64,000 nt of DNA from Anthoceros angustus (GCA_010909165.1 VJWM01000304.1:1-64000), one strand, 5' to 3'. Counted from the stretch's first letter, positions 1 through 10,900 are shown. The notes: generated by a model not told the origin, from the sequence alone. Program-made: numbers and translations.

Positions 1-589
1 TTCCTCGCTTAACTGTCTGACGGCCGAGTGAAATGACGCGTGCACGGGGCTGAAGGGCACATGGGACACTGGCCGGCGGCTATGATAGGCGCACGCGGGC
101 GGAACGAAGACCGCAAGGCGGCGCCCTGTGCTTTAAGGTTAATTAACCCACTTGCAGAATTCGGAACCCATCATCACTCCATCCGAGGTTCATCCTCCCG
201 CATTCCCCACTCTCGCTGAAAAGCTCGTGGGAAATCTCAAGTGAAACGTGGTCACTTTCCGTGCTCCACCCCTTCGCCGCTTGGTGGACCTCTTCCATGC
301 CCCGTCCTGGCTTGGCACTTGGCCTCCACCCGGAAGCAGCTTGACAACCTCCGCCTCCAAAGGCGTCCCTCCGGTCCCAGACTTCCATCTCCTCCTCGGA
401 ACGCCCACGAGATTTTTGGAAAGGGCAGGCGTCATCCGTATCCTCCCTGCTCATCGCTCCTTAATTGCCCCCCGGGCGGAGGTGTACACCCTCCGCGGGT
501 GCTTTGCCACAGTTCTGCCAGTGATGTATCCTTGCTCGATCGCTATCGCCTTCCCCACTCTTGCCCGATCCCAATCAACTCGATTGAAA

Positions 590-810
590 TGGATCTTCTT
601 CCTTCCTGACCACGAAGTCCGCGTGTAAGCAGCCCCGCTTATGGTTGCTTTGACTAACAACTTCCTGCCGGTAGCGTCTGGACATGTCCGCCATCCTGAG
701 AGTTTTGGTGGATGGCTCAAACGCTGTGAACCCCAACCGCCTTGCTGTGGCTTCCGTGATGAGGTTGACTCCTCGACTTGTGTGTCAGTGGGTACGCTTT
801 TATCACGCAC
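590..810 (-). pseudogene. Retropepsin region of gypsy element C
   Basis: On the minus strand the peptide GVNLITEATARRLGF is followed by KTLRMADMSR and then a segment ending near DFVV. This is the pattern of plant gypsy aspartic proteases, in which an active-site D[TS]G is followed by a 'GVNL(I/M)TE..A..LG' strand and an 'LRMAD.S' strand. The catalytic D-S-G itself is not clean: the bases just before GVNL (about 785-795) read as a stop and HTSR, probably because a CG-containing word is missing. A second minus-strand frame, open across 451-987, overlaps it and is not obviously homologous to anything. Protease identity is fairly secure; activity is unlikely as written. Confidence 0.6.
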
Positions 811-999
811 CAGCGATTCCACCGGGAATCCGTGCTCAAAGTGCGTATAGGATACTACCCTTACTTCCATCCGGGTTTGGGTCACCTGACACAGAAGCAT
901 TTCGGGCGTGGTTGTGTCTCGCCAGTGGCCCTCCGAAGACTTCTGCCACGGTGCCGGATTGTCTTCATCATGATTGTAGCTTGACACGGTGCTGTTGGT

Positions 1000-2735
1000 T
1001 CATCATCAAGTAAATACAGCAGGCAGCGCGTAGGCAACTCCTTCACAGTTGTATTAGGTGTGTCATTTGCAATTCTCTAGTTCTCCTTTTCGCTTGCTGG
1101 CAGCATTTCACCTATCCAGGTCCTGTCGGATTTCCCCTCCTCTGGCTCTCCCGTCACCTCACGAACCACATCCGTGAGCGGGGCATGTTACCTTGGAGTG
1201 GAGTCCGTTCCTTCTGTGCATACGTAGTTTCTTCTGGGTGATTCCTCTTGGCGGAGTTGCCCGATCCAACTACTTCTTCCTTGGCTGGCTCCCCCTCCTT
1301 TGCATGGAGGCTTTCCCCTCCCTCACGTATCCGTGGTGCTCTCTCCATTCTTTCTTCACCTCTTGGTGCCTTCTCCTTTCACTCCTTCCCTATGACGGGT
1401 TGGCCTCCGGCACCTCCAGACCTGTGGCCACCTCCACTTCCTTAGCAGTAACCGCTTCTTGCCACTCCGTCCCAAGTTCCCTTGGTGTCTCCTCCCACTC
1501 CGCCAGCTGTGCATCTTCAATCTGCGGCCATTGGCGGCTGCCAGGAAGGGGTGTGAAGGACGGACCCCTTGTCCCACGGCCGGGGTGGGCGTATAGCACA
1601 CCGTCCTTGGCGAAAGGGTTGAACCTGAGTCTTGCCCGCCATTATATATCCCTTTGCTTGCAATCCCCACACATGCGTTCAAAATCTCCGTTACCTTGCA
1701 GTGGGGTATAGGCGAGGCGTTGGAGTAGTGCCCAGGGGTTCTGGTTCAATGAGACCACCGCCATGAAGAATCGGAGGTGCTCGGCCATGCGGTTACATTG
1801 GAGGTGCATGGATGGACCCGGCCACCGTGAGGATAAGCATCATGCTTTTGGATATGTGACCCGGAGGAATTGCTGCACACAATGCCGCATCTCCCATTAC
1901 TCTCGGACTCTTCCCGTGATCGTATTCTACTTGGTTCCACCAGATGCAGAGGCGATTGTAGCCTGGGCCCATGTCTTTGGTAGCACCGCGCACCATAAAT
2001 GGAGTCAGGACCGTGCGTGGCTGCCTTCCGCGCTCATGATCTTTCACCTAGTTGATGGTGCTAACCTTCCACCTCTTCATTGCTCCGGGTCTTCCAAAGT
2101 CTCTCAAACCCGCTACTTCTTTTAAGGGGTGGTTAGGTGGAACCTCCTCGCTTGCCAGGCGGGCATCACGACCTCCTTTTTTTTCTCGGCCCTTCGCTTC
2201 CTCACAGGCTTCTTCTTCTGCTTATTTGTCTGGCCGAGGTTCCTCCTCCTCAGGAAACTTCGGATTCTTCCTGGAGATCTCCTCCTCTTCCTCCGGGCAA
2301 TGTCTCGATCTCTTCACCTCCTCTTGGGAAAGCTCCCTCATCTTCGCGACATTCAGACCCACGTCTCTTCTTTTCTTCTTCCCTCATGAGTGGTCACCAA
2401 GTCCTCCGTTGGTACATCGATTCTTACGTAGTTCTCTTCGCCGCTCAGACACTTTTACTCACATCCCTTCATAGCGGCCCATGTATACAGTGGCTTAGAG
2501 TAGGGCCGGCCATGAACCATGCTTGCTTGCGTAGTGGTGTGGGTGGGGTGCTGGTCCCGGAGGGGCGTAGGAACCGTTCGATGTCACGATCCCCAACTCT
2601 CCTCAAAATCTTTCCTCGCTTTAGGATTCTTTCGAGCTTGGAGCGGGAATGGCAACCTGATCGATTCCACGGAATCTCTCCGGAAGGCGTCCATCAGTCA
2701 GCTTCAAAGGTCAGCCCGGGGGTGTGGCGCGACTT
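1000..2735 (-). pseudogene. Gag-like region of gypsy element C
   Basis: Between the PBS and the protease the minus strand carries interrupted frames. A stretch near 2,130-1,740 includes segments such as KDMGPGYNRLCIWWNQVEY and MAEHLRFFMAVVSL; its position and general character fit a capsid. A charged segment with EDAQLAEWEE and TEWQEAVTAKEVEV follows near 1,540-1,400. No complete CCHC zinc knuckle was found. The call rests mainly on position (LTR, PBS, gag, PR order) and is weaker at residue level. Confidence 0.4.
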
Positions 2736-2739
2736 TCGG

Positions 2740-2757
2740 CCAGTCGGCAGGCGCCGC
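2740..2757 (-). other. Primer-binding site of element C (tRNA-Asp type, degenerate)
   Basis: The minus strand reads GGCGCCTGCCGAC just downstream of the LTR. This resembles the TGGCGCCGTTGCCGGGG complement of the plant tRNA-Asp 3' end with a few bases lost. It marks the end of the LTR at about 2,758-2,770. Confidence 0.4.
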
Positions 2758-3482
2758 ACAATCCGATGTCGTTGTAGTAAGGGGGTCGTTCCCAAGCAGA
2801 ATGATAGGCTCAGGTTGCCACGCGTTTCAATCGCTTTCTCACCTCAGTACCCTGCTTTGGACTCAACACACACACATTCATACGCTTTTACGACTAACTA
2901 CCGTAATCGTTCAGGGGACCCGGAGCAAAACAAGGTGGCCAAGCGTTTGATGACCCGCTTCAAGCGTCCGTGTCATTCAAGTTTGTCACTCGTTCTCTAA
3001 TAGTCCGCTCCTCTTACCATCTGCCACACTACACTCATCGTCCTTGGAGAAAATCGCTGGGTGGTCATTTTAGCAGTCCGGTTCTCCGTCGCTCTTGACG
3101 CTCTCCGTCAGGGCTCTACCGGCCCTGCCTTATACGCCCCGAGTCCCTCCGGCTCACACGTTCAGGTCATCCCGTCTTTGGGCCGCGGCTAGCCACCGAC
3201 GAGCAAGGAATCATCGATGGCTCTTACACACCACCACACGTGCTAGGGTCCGTCACGGGACCTTGATCGATCTCCCGGGGGTGTCGGCTACCGCCTGAGT
3301 GACTCGGGACTCACGTTAGCAAGAAGGCGCACAAGGGCCTCGCAGTGAAACGCCTGCATCAACACTCAAGAGAAGATACATTTACAAGAGCAGCCTCAAT
3401 TTCTCTTATACTACGCCCAAGGTGGCGCCTTTATTACACCCCTATTCGAAATGAGCAGCTAACTCAAGGAGCCCTAATCGGC
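2758..3482 (-). repeat. Family C LTR, promoter to U5 part (minus copy)
   Basis: The reverse complement aligns with 20,638-21,328 at the TATA region, at the 'gtgagtcc.gagtca' block, at the 'gatgagtgta.tg' block and at 'catcattct.cttgggaac' near 2,790. The direction of transcription (towards lower coordinates) leads into gag. Small indels separate the copies. Confidence 0.6.
3404..3412 (-). promoter_or_regulatory. TATA box of family C LTR (minus copy)
   Basis: The minus strand reads GTATAAGAG. The same word lies at 20,713-20,721 in the plus copy, and related TATAAGAGG words lie at the equivalent place in LTR A (5,830; 14,952) and LTR E (54,441). Confidence 0.5.
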
Positions 3483-3764
3483 CGCCTTACTATTTCTTAT
3501 TCCACCCATCTACTGGGTGGTGGGGCCGGGTTGTCCTAATTCCGCCTTCGCCCGGCGGCCCAAGCCCTTCGACAATCAAGCACCTAACGGATGATCCGCG
3601 AGGGCGGGCCTACCTCCCGACTCGTCAGTCGAGCCACGGCGGGCGGCCCGACATCGGCAGTCACCACCAAGTCCTCCTCCCCATCTTCTCTTGTCTCACC
3701 GGTGGGCCCTGTACGGGCCCTCTAAGAGATGGTGGTTCTGTCGCCGGTGGTTGGTGGCTCCTTC

Positions 3765-4030
3765 TACTCCCCGAGTCCGGACCTCGTGGTCCAATCTCGA
3801 CCGAGTCCGAACTCTAGGTCCGGGTCTTCTCGGGGTCCGGACCGGTCCGTCTCCTTTCTCGAGTCCGGACTGTGGTCCTGACTCGCCTGGGGTCCGCCTG
3901 GGCGCCTTCCCTCGAGTCCTGGACTGTGGTCCAAATTGTTACCAGAGTCCGGACCTCCCGAGTCCAGACTTTTTTCAGAGGCTTGACCGGGTCCGGGTTT
4001 TTGAGGAGTCCTGACAAAGTCCGGACCAGC
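3765..4030 (-). repeat. GTCCGGAC tandem array, minus copy
   Basis: About ten degenerate units of roughly 25-30 bp are each centred on the 8-bp palindrome GTCCGGAC or a variant, with 'gagtccgga' the commonest context. The array is the inverted counterpart of 20,120-20,340 and lies at the 3' end of the family C coiled-coil ORF. Element A is inserted directly at its edge (4,032/4,033). Confidence 0.6.
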
Positions 4031-4689
4031 CGTGAACGCCAAATTTTGGGTCCACTTGCTGAAGAGGGGCGGATGCCTCTTAGTTTTGTTCATATTAGTT
4101 AGGTTTTATTTTTCTTTTTCTTTTTCTCACCAATGTAACACCGACGGAAGTGGCAACAAGGAGAGACTAGTCTCGGATCGACTGACGTAAAGGAGGAAAA
4201 ACAGATTCAAAACGGTCCAACGAAAAGGACGGAGGTCCGGGAGGTCCGGAAAGTTTACGCGAGAGGAAGGTTCGGAAGGCCGAACCTCAAGAAGGAGGGC
4301 TGGTGCCGGGCCTAGTGGCGGCGCCAGTCACGCCCGCCTGCATACCCGGACATGCAATGGGAGTAAAGTCCTTACCAAGACGCGCACGAGAAGGGTCTTC
4401 GCGAGGCGGATGCGCGCAATTTCCGACGGCCGAGCGAGCTTGAGGTGGTGCGCGAGTGGTGACAAAGGCCAAGGAGGAAGAGGCGCAACACTAAGGAGGA
4501 GCGATGCATGCATATATAGAGAAATCGCCCTGGCGCTGAGGAAGAAATCAGCGCCGTCCTTGGCCTCGTGGTTGAGGAATTCCAAACGTCATGAAGGGAA
4601 AAGGTCCTTGGCCTTCTGGACAGGGAAATGTCCTGGCCTTTGGGGTGTGGAAAATCCTTCCTCACCCTATATATGTAGAGGGGAGGCCG

Positions 4690-5505
4690 AGGTCGCCAAG
4701 CCAAGAATGAAGAACTGGAGGCCAAACTCAAGGAGCTGGAGGGAGGACAGCCACATGGAGTAAGGAGCGTGAGGAGCTCATGAAGCAAGCAACGGAGGTC
4801 GACCAACGGTGGAAGGAAGAGGTAGCCCACCGAGGAAAATGATGCATCGCATGTCGGTCGTCAGAAGCAACGCTTTCAGATTATGCATGGCGAAGGGATA
4901 CCGGAGGCATGGAAGAGAGATGCCGAGAATGTCACTTTACGCCTGCTTGAGTGAGGTGACGCTTGAGAGGGATGCGCTATGGTAAGATAGCCTCGTGGAG
5001 AGTGGCCTCGAGGAATTTGATGAGATTTGTTTGAAGGGCCGAGATGCAGTCCACTTACATGCTAGGGTCAACAAGTTCGCCAAGGAGATGCGCCCTTGTT
5101 GACAAGGAAGTTGTTGGGTCCCCACGATGACAGGAGATTTTGAAGAATTGACCCCTCAACTTCGGAGATTCGGGACTTGAGAGTGAAATGGATGCAAGGC
5201 TCAATGTGGGAGGAGCCAATGGAAGAGGAAGAGATTTCAGCCAGAGAGTTGGTGGGGTGTCTGGCAGACAGAGCCGCACCAACACCCAACCGCCTGAGGT
5301 AATTGCGGCGCATGATGGCTACAGAGGCCAAGGCCTCTACAAGAGCGCCTGCAAGAGGGGTGGCGCCCATCAATCCAACATCGCCGAGACAGTGTGGAGG
5401 TTCCCGCGACGACGAGTGAAGAGATCCGACAGGGACACCCCAAGCCAAGAGGAGGAAGACGGTGGTTGCCGCCATGCCAACACCCAAGAAGAAGTAGGCA
5501 AATAG
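4690..5505 (+). pseudogene. LTR-resident coiled-coil ORF of element A, 5' copy
   Basis: Pieces of one protein are read in shifting frames. An EELEAKLKELE-type heptad helix is followed by a charged helix (EREELMKQATEV), a segment with ARVNKFAKEM, the block LLTRKLLGPHDD, an acidic/glycine stretch, and a basic tail with QAKRRK that ends PKKK-stop near 5,503. The block LGPHDDD preceded by an 'ENVTL..RDA' helix also occurs in the minus ORF at 57,448-56,858, so this is a real protein family and not chance. The function is unknown; coiled coil and basic tail suggest a gag-like or nucleic-acid-binding accessory protein, which is inference. Frameshifts make it non-functional as written. Confidence 0.6.
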
Positions 5506-5529
5506 TTGGTAGGGGAGTGAATGGGTCAT

Positions 5530-5820
5530 TAAGACCCCTAGTTAGTGGGATTGTTAGAGGTAGGTTAAGAACCTTTAAGAGGCCACCTACTTAGAAGCAA
5601 GAGACTTAATTAATGCTAGTTAGTGGGATTGTTAGGAGGTAGGTTAAGAACCTAAGAGGCCACCTACTTAAAACCATAGCAACCCCACCCACCCAGACTT
5701 AATTAATGCTAGGGGTTAGTGGGATTGTTAGGAGGTAGGTTAAGAACCTTTAAGAGGCCACCTACTTAAAACCGTAAGCAACCCCACCTACCCCACCGAC
5801 TTAATTAATGCTAGGGTTTG
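5530..5820 (+). repeat. Promoter-proximal tandem repeats, 5' LTR (3 units)
   Basis: Three units of 80-105 bp start near 5,540, 5,619 and 5,714. Each has 'gttagtgggattgttagga', 'taagaacct..aagaggcc' and 'acttaattaatgctag'. The 3' LTR has four full units and a degenerate fifth. They sit just upstream of the TATA box. Confidence 0.85.
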
Positions 5821-5857
5821 GGGAGCTCCTATAAGAGGGAGGAGCTCCCATAATAAA
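5821..5857 (+). promoter_or_regulatory. TATA-in-hairpin and AATAAA, 5' LTR
   Basis: The inverted repeat GGGAGCTCC (5,821-5,829) / GGAGCTCCC (5,841-5,849) encloses CTATAAGAG, and AATAAA follows at 5,852-5,857. TATA and a poly(A) signal this close define the U3/R boundary of many plant LTRs. Confidence 0.65.
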
Positions 5858-6204
5858 ATGTCATGCCTTGCTCTCCGACTGTGTGTGCTTGTCTTGCTAC
5901 ACAAGCGCATGCGACTGCGTGTGAGGGTGCATGGTGTCCGTAGGGTCTTGAGGTGCGGTGACGGTGAGGGCGGGCCCAAACCTTTCTGGAGGTAGCCGGG
6001 TAGCGCTCGAGCGTGAGGGAGCGCATTGTGGTTGCGAACGGCAGCGGGCTGCATCGTAAAGGGAAGACCCCTAGCAAAATCCAAAGACGCGGACGCCACT
6101 TGCAGCCAAATGTCCTAGGTCCGTGAGGGCAATGCCCTATGATCCGAGGCGCTGGCCGGGAGGCTGTGAGGGCGCCTGTATCGATAGTTAGCTAGGAAGA
6201 GTGG

Positions 6205-6420
6205 AAGAGGTAGATTAGAGAAGAGAGGAGAAGAGAGGAGAAAAGAGAGAAAAGAGAAAAGAAAAGAGAGAGCGAGAGAGCGAGAGAGTGAGAGCGAGAG
6301 AGGACGAGAGAGGAGCTAGAGAGGATAGGGAGCAAGAGAGGAGAAGAAGGAGCAAGAGAGAAAAGAGAAAAGACAAAAGAGAAGAGAGGAGGAAGAAACC
6401 TAGAAAAGAGAGGGAAGGTG
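6205..6420 (+). repeat. GA-rich low-complexity tract in 5' LTR
   Basis: Nearly pure purine (GAGA, AAAAGAGA, GCGAGAGA words) is repeated at 15,325-15,540 in the 3' LTR. It lies downstream of the TATA box, so it would be in the R/U5 transcript. Confidence 0.85.
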
Positions 6421-6818
6421 GAATTTCAAGTGGATAAGAGCTTGAGGGGCGGCCCCAAATTTGTCATGAGAAGGGTCTTAGGGAGTGTAGGAACTGCTGG
6501 GAGGATTGCCCAGACGGTGATTTGGGGTCCCAAGGTCGCCCGCAGATTGGGCGGCTCGCGACGAGGTCCGCCCGACGAGTCATCGCGGGCGTAGGGTAGT
6601 GTGACTTACCGAGGGTCACCGGTGGCGCGTAGGAGGGGCGCTAGTCCCGGGCGCCTGTGACGGGAGCGAGAGTCGAGAGGTCGGGCCGTGAGGGCGCACC
6701 TCCATCCAAGGGAAGGGCTCCCACTCCTTCGTGGGAACGAAACCCACTGCACGAACCGATGGGATAAGTGTGGCCATGGCTGAGGGTTCCGGGGTCCCGG
6801 AACCTCCCACCACATTTT

Positions 6819-6832
6819 TGGCGCTGCCGGGA
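6819..6832 (+). other. Primer-binding site of element A
   Basis: TGGCGCTGCCGGGA lies four bases after the LTR. It equals the plant tRNA-Asp complement TGGCGCCGTTGCCGGG with an internal CGT-type word missing. The gap is of the same kind as the LTR-to-LTR indels, so it may be a sequence error. Confidence 0.6.
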
Positions 6833-6854
6833 GTGTGTTTTTCTTTGTTCGAAT

Positions 6855-8740
6855 GGAGAGTGTGAAGATGTACGCCGATGACCGGAGGACGTGGTGAACG
6901 AAGAGCATCCGGAGGAAGGTCATCTCCATATATTTCACCAAGAGAGTTGCGAGCGACACGGAGGAATCAATCGCGAAAGAAGTCCGAGAGAACGACGCGC
7001 GAGGGAGGAAGAGGATTTTGTGCCTTCACCGACGACTTGAAGAAGAAGATTTTGCACTTCATGTTGAAGGTGAAGAGTTGGAAGAACCAAGAAGGGACGA
7101 AACAGTGATCCAGGAAGTACGGAGTGCGACACATTGGAGAGGACAACACGGAAGTCCTCAAGACAAGAATCGAGCATCTCCGTGAGGCGTACACGCTATA
7201 GGTGTACCAAAGGTCAGCGGCGCACCATTCGCGAGGATGACACCTGTGGGTGGTGTCCAGCTTGGCCACGGTTGGGAGCAGCGCAAGGGGGTGCAACACC
7301 TGCCAACAGGCCCAACATGAGTGGAGTCGGTGCAGCGGGAGGCACCACGGTAGGAGGAGGTGGCTCATTGCCCACATAGTCGGCAGATGTGAAGTTTGGA
7401 GACAAGAAGAAGGGAGACGATGCGAGGCTTTTATTCGCACGCTTGAGCATGTCTCTCATGCTAATTTAGAGGATTCAAGGACCGCTTGAATTTTTCCGGT
7501 TTGTTAAGAGGACACGCACAAAGGGTACAAGAGGGACGATGGGACCGCACCACCGGCTGATTGGGAAGACTTCAAATCGTAGTTCCTAACAAGGTTTAGA
7601 GGGTTGAGTCACGGACATCATACATTGGCGAGATTGAGGACTCTCGCAGGAGAAAGAAGGAAACGTGTATGATTACGTGAGAGGTTCTACCTACTTGGAT
7701 CGCGGCTCCAAGGTGTAGACCGCTTGTTCCAGGAGGTCCTACCACGAGGCTTCGATGAGCGTTAGATTGGTTTGTAAGTGGGTTGCCCACTAAGATGGAT
7801 GTTTACCGTCGGAGAGGAACGACTACCGCAAGGAGCATTGAAGTTGGCTGAAGATTACGAGGCTGAGCTTGGTCGTCAAGGAAGAAGCGGAGGGAGCATG
7901 GGAAGCATAAGGGAGGCAGATCCTCCACCCTCGCCCTCTCATTCTTCGCCTCTACGACACGAACAAGGAAGTGTCGCATCGAGTCACCCACGGATGAGGA
8001 GTACCTAAAGGAGAATGAAGAAGGATTTGGAGAAGATTCAAGCGAAGACAAGAAGAGGCCGAGCGCCAAGCGAGAAAGACAAGAAGGGTAAAGGAGCGCA
8101 CCGAATGGAGAGGAGCAACGCCACGCTGTGGTGGAGGTCTAAACAACCAAATTGAGGCTTTGACAAGGAGATTGATCAATTGGAGGTCAAAGCAGTCGCA
8201 ACCAGCGCTAGGAGATCTCCTCCGCGTATGCTAGTGTATTGTTCGATCCGTCACCAATCAGGCCATACGAATCGAGAGTGTGTCAAAGCGCCAAGACATG
8301 CAGTCAACCAGGTAGAAGCCTATACACCAGGTGACTACTGGTATGTTGATGAAGCTTACCAAGTACAAGCGGTGACAGGAGGACGACCACCGCAGTCAAT
8401 GAGGCCAACTTACCAACCGACAGTTCCTTCAGGGATGCGCTATAGTTCACGACCAGTTTCACCAGGACCGTGGAGGCCGGATCCTTCACAACGTCCAATG
8501 TCTGCTCTCGTGGATGTTGTTTTAACCGTGGAATGCCAGTCACTATGGCGATCGCCCGTAACCTCGACGGTGTAGGCTATGTGCCCTTCCGCTGTGTATG
8601 CAAAGAATTGGGGCACAAAGTGGGAGATCCAAGGTGCCCGTGGAGTGTTACGCATCGCGCCTATACGGCCGTGAGTCGTAATCACCGAACCAAAGAACGG
8701 AGACAATCCCCATCAACACGAGACGGCCATCGCGGTAGCT
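6855..8740 (+). pseudogene. Gag of element A
   Basis: A start near 6,853-6,880 is followed by a charged N-terminus. The capsid then includes DWEDFKS..LTRFRGL, a LARLRTLA segment, VDRLFQEVLPRGFDER in another frame, and the helix KLAEDYEAELGRQG (7,840-7,880). A mixed-charge linker leads to two zinc-knuckle-like motifs: one near 8,238 with CSIRHQSGHTNREC (first inner Cys replaced) and one near 8,590 with CVCKELGHKVGDPRC. At least five frame changes are needed to read through. Gag would form the particle and bind the RNA. Confidence 0.6.
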
Positions 8741-9399
8741 AACACGCGTGTTGACGGTGGAGGCGGAAGAAGAAGAAGAACCACAAGAGGCTTTGTGTCT
8801 ACTGTGGATTGTGGAGGAGGATATGCAGGAGAAGTAAGTGATGGAGAAGATCCCTTGGTGGCTAGGGTCACCACACGATCCGAAAGAGAGAAGGAACGGG
8901 TAGACCGACTCAAGGAGAAGATGACAAGAAGAAGAGGAAGGTGCGCGAGGATTCACCTTGGCCACCTGAGACGAGACAAGGGACACCTGATCCGGTGTTG
9001 GAGGAGAATGATTGGACGAAGGAGAGTCCAAAGAGGTTACGAGGCGAGAGGAGATCAACCACTCATGAGGGAGGTGGAGACCACGCTTCCACGACATCGC
9101 AAGGAAGTTGCCGTGATGTTGGAAGATGAATCGAGGAGGCGACTCCGACCAAAAGGGTCTCTTTTGCTGAATCTGCAGTGAGTGACCCGTGGAAGACAAG
9201 CGCAAGGAGAGGCGAGTGAGGAACAACCAAGAGAGGTTGTTGCGCTCTCGCTAGTGAGACCGCAAGAGGGGTTCTAGCATCAAAGATTTCTAGCTGATGC
9301 GCTACTTGATCAAGAGTTTGTAGTGAGCTTGAGATGCTCTTGGCGGAGTCCAAGATCGAGGAAGATCGTGAAGGAGGCGACACGGGATACCAGAGCCAC

Positions 9400-9850
9400 T
9401 AGAGGTAAGGAGCATGCAAGTGGAAGTTAACGCGTGGAGCTGGTTGATTGTGGAGCCCCGAGATTGAGATTGAGATAGCGGTGGTGTTTAGTGCCGATGT
9501 CCCTTTGGACACGGATCCGGAGTGAATTTGATGACCAAGAGACAAGACATCGACTTGGGTTTTGATCCCATTCGTGTCTTCACGAATGGCGGACTGCACC
9601 AAGAGAAAGCCTTTGGGGTGCGCAGAACATCCCCACGGTGATTGGAGGTATTACCTTCAATACATTGTGATGAGACCAGACGGACTTGGGGTACAAGGTA
9701 CTTCTTGGGAGGCCCATGATGCTTTGCATCTTTGATTTTGGGAGGCGTGGAGTTACTGTGTCGAGGTGACAGTCCCGCAAAGACCTTTCAGATCGTGGAG
9801 CGATCACCACGAAGGAGACCGAGTCTCCACGTGGATACACTTGTGAGCAC
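9400..9850 (+). pseudogene. Protease region of element A
   Basis: The frames give FTNGG, then IPTVIGGITFNT, a VLLGRP(M/W)M-type strand and an FDFGRRGV segment ending with a KDLSD-like stretch. The 'G..F..D.....YD.LLGR.W' order with 'LLGRP' is characteristic of gypsy retropepsin C-termini. The catalytic DTG/DSG was not found in one frame. The region lies between the zinc knuckles and RT, as expected. Confidence 0.5.
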
Positions 9851-10084
9851 GGGCGAGAGTTCGTCCGGAGTAATTTGGCTTACCAAGGACCAGCCAAAGC
9901 AATGATATGGTGTATGGGGACAGGGATCCCATGTTTTCATACCGACGCATCTGGAGGAAGAAGATTTGGGGGAGGATGAGGAGCACCGAGAGGGTGCCGC
10001 CTTTTGAAGGGTCACGCCACGATCACGACTTTCCGGAGGAAGGATCGCACGTGTAAGTGTGAGCTAAGGAGTTTATGTAGACCA

Positions 10085-10900
10085 TGACGCAGTGGAGGAC
10101 ATGGAGTTGAAGCCGGGCAAAAGTGTGAAAGTTTCCAAGTATCTCAGCCCGACGGAGCAAGAGGAGTTGAAGGCCTTACTAAGGAAGTACATAGATGTAT
10201 TTGCCTTTAAGGTCACTGATATGACTGGGATTCCTGAAGAGCTAGGAATCCATCGCATTGACCTCAAGGAGGGAAGCACGCCAGTTCGAGTGAAGCAGTA
10301 CCGTCTCAATCCCAAGTACTCCATGGTTGTGAAGGACCAATTGGACCAGTACTTAGAGGCGGGGGTGATTTATCCGGTTCTCACCAGAATGGGTGGCGCC
10401 CATCGTGGTGGTTCCCAAGAAGCAACAAGGCAAGGTTCGTGTTTGTCAAGATTTCGTGGAGGCTCAACGAACGAAGAAGGACCACCATCCACTACCCTTC
10501 ATGGATAGCGTTTTGGACACGGTGGCGGGTCATGAAATGTACAGCCTTCCTAGATGGCTATTCGTTACAATCAAATCACGCCACGCAAGGAGGATCAAGA
10601 CAAGACCACTTTCACCACGGATTGGGGACGTTTCACGCCAAGCTTCCATTCGGACTGCAATGCCCCGCAACTTTCCAACGAGTGGTAAACAGATCTTTAG
10701 AGATTTTTCTGCAAGTTCATGGAAGTGTTTCTTGACGATTTTTGTGTCTTTGGGAGGCAACACTCACATTGGGAACATCCGGGCGGTGTTTTCAACGCGT
10801 GAGACCAACCTAAAACTTCACCCGTGGAAGTGTTTTTCGGGATGACGGAGGGATTCTCCTCGCTCATCGAAGTTTCAAAGACGAGGACTCCAAGTGGACA
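10085..10900 (+). pseudogene. Reverse transcriptase of element A
   Basis: A frame from 10,092 gives a clean RT N-terminus: LSPTEQEELKALLRKYIDVF, then HRIDLKEGSTPVRVKQYRLNP and a helix ending AGVIYPV. A shift near 10,390 leads to PIVVVPKKQQGKVRVCQDF (motif 1/2) and then DHHPLPFMDSVLD. FLDGYS (motif A) and LPFGLQCPATFQRVVN (motif B) follow in another frame. The catalytic box reads FLDD at 10,728-10,739 (Y of YxDD replaced by F, common in this clade). At least three frameshifts interrupt it. It copies the element RNA to cDNA. Confidence 0.9.

Larger units (their letters stand above)
1..3482 (-). mobile_element. Ty3/gypsy element C, minus copy: LTR promoter end, PBS, gag, protease (cut by window start)
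   Basis: Read on the minus strand this stretch runs LTR U3/R/U5 (about 3,482 to 2,760), a degenerate primer-binding site (2,757-2,740), gag-like sequence, then a retropepsin region near 800-590, so reverse transcriptase would lie beyond base 1. The LTR part aligns with a plus-strand copy at 20,638-21,328 over its whole length (TATA box, R/U5, and a shared block around 2,790/21,310). Frames are broken by many small indels. The upstream part of the same LTR was displaced by insertion of element A and resumes at 15,953. The element class follows from the gag-PR order and the PBS type; RT is not visible here. Confidence 0.6.
4033..6814 (+). repeat. 5' LTR of element A (2.78 kb)
   Basis: The LTR begins TGAACGCCAAATTTTGGG and ends CTCCCACCACA. 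In order it holds a coiled-coil ORF (4,690-5,505), about 100-bp tandem repeats, a hairpin with TATA box and AATAAA, a GA-rich tract and a GC-rich U5. It aligns end to end with 13,038-15,952. The differences are mostly indels or short word changes at CG-containing places. Confidence 0.9.

Noticed and set aside
451-987. Minus-strand 178-codon frame as a separate gene
   Set aside because: The retropepsin motifs in the overlapping frame explain the region; this frame shows no recognisable domain.
2137-3000. Plus-strand 287-codon frame
   Set aside because: It overlaps the minus-strand gag and LTR of element C and has low-complexity Ser/Leu/Pro composition; treated as a shadow.
4028-4032. Target-site duplication for element A
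   Set aside because: AGCCG before and CGAGC after do not match; not reported as a feature.
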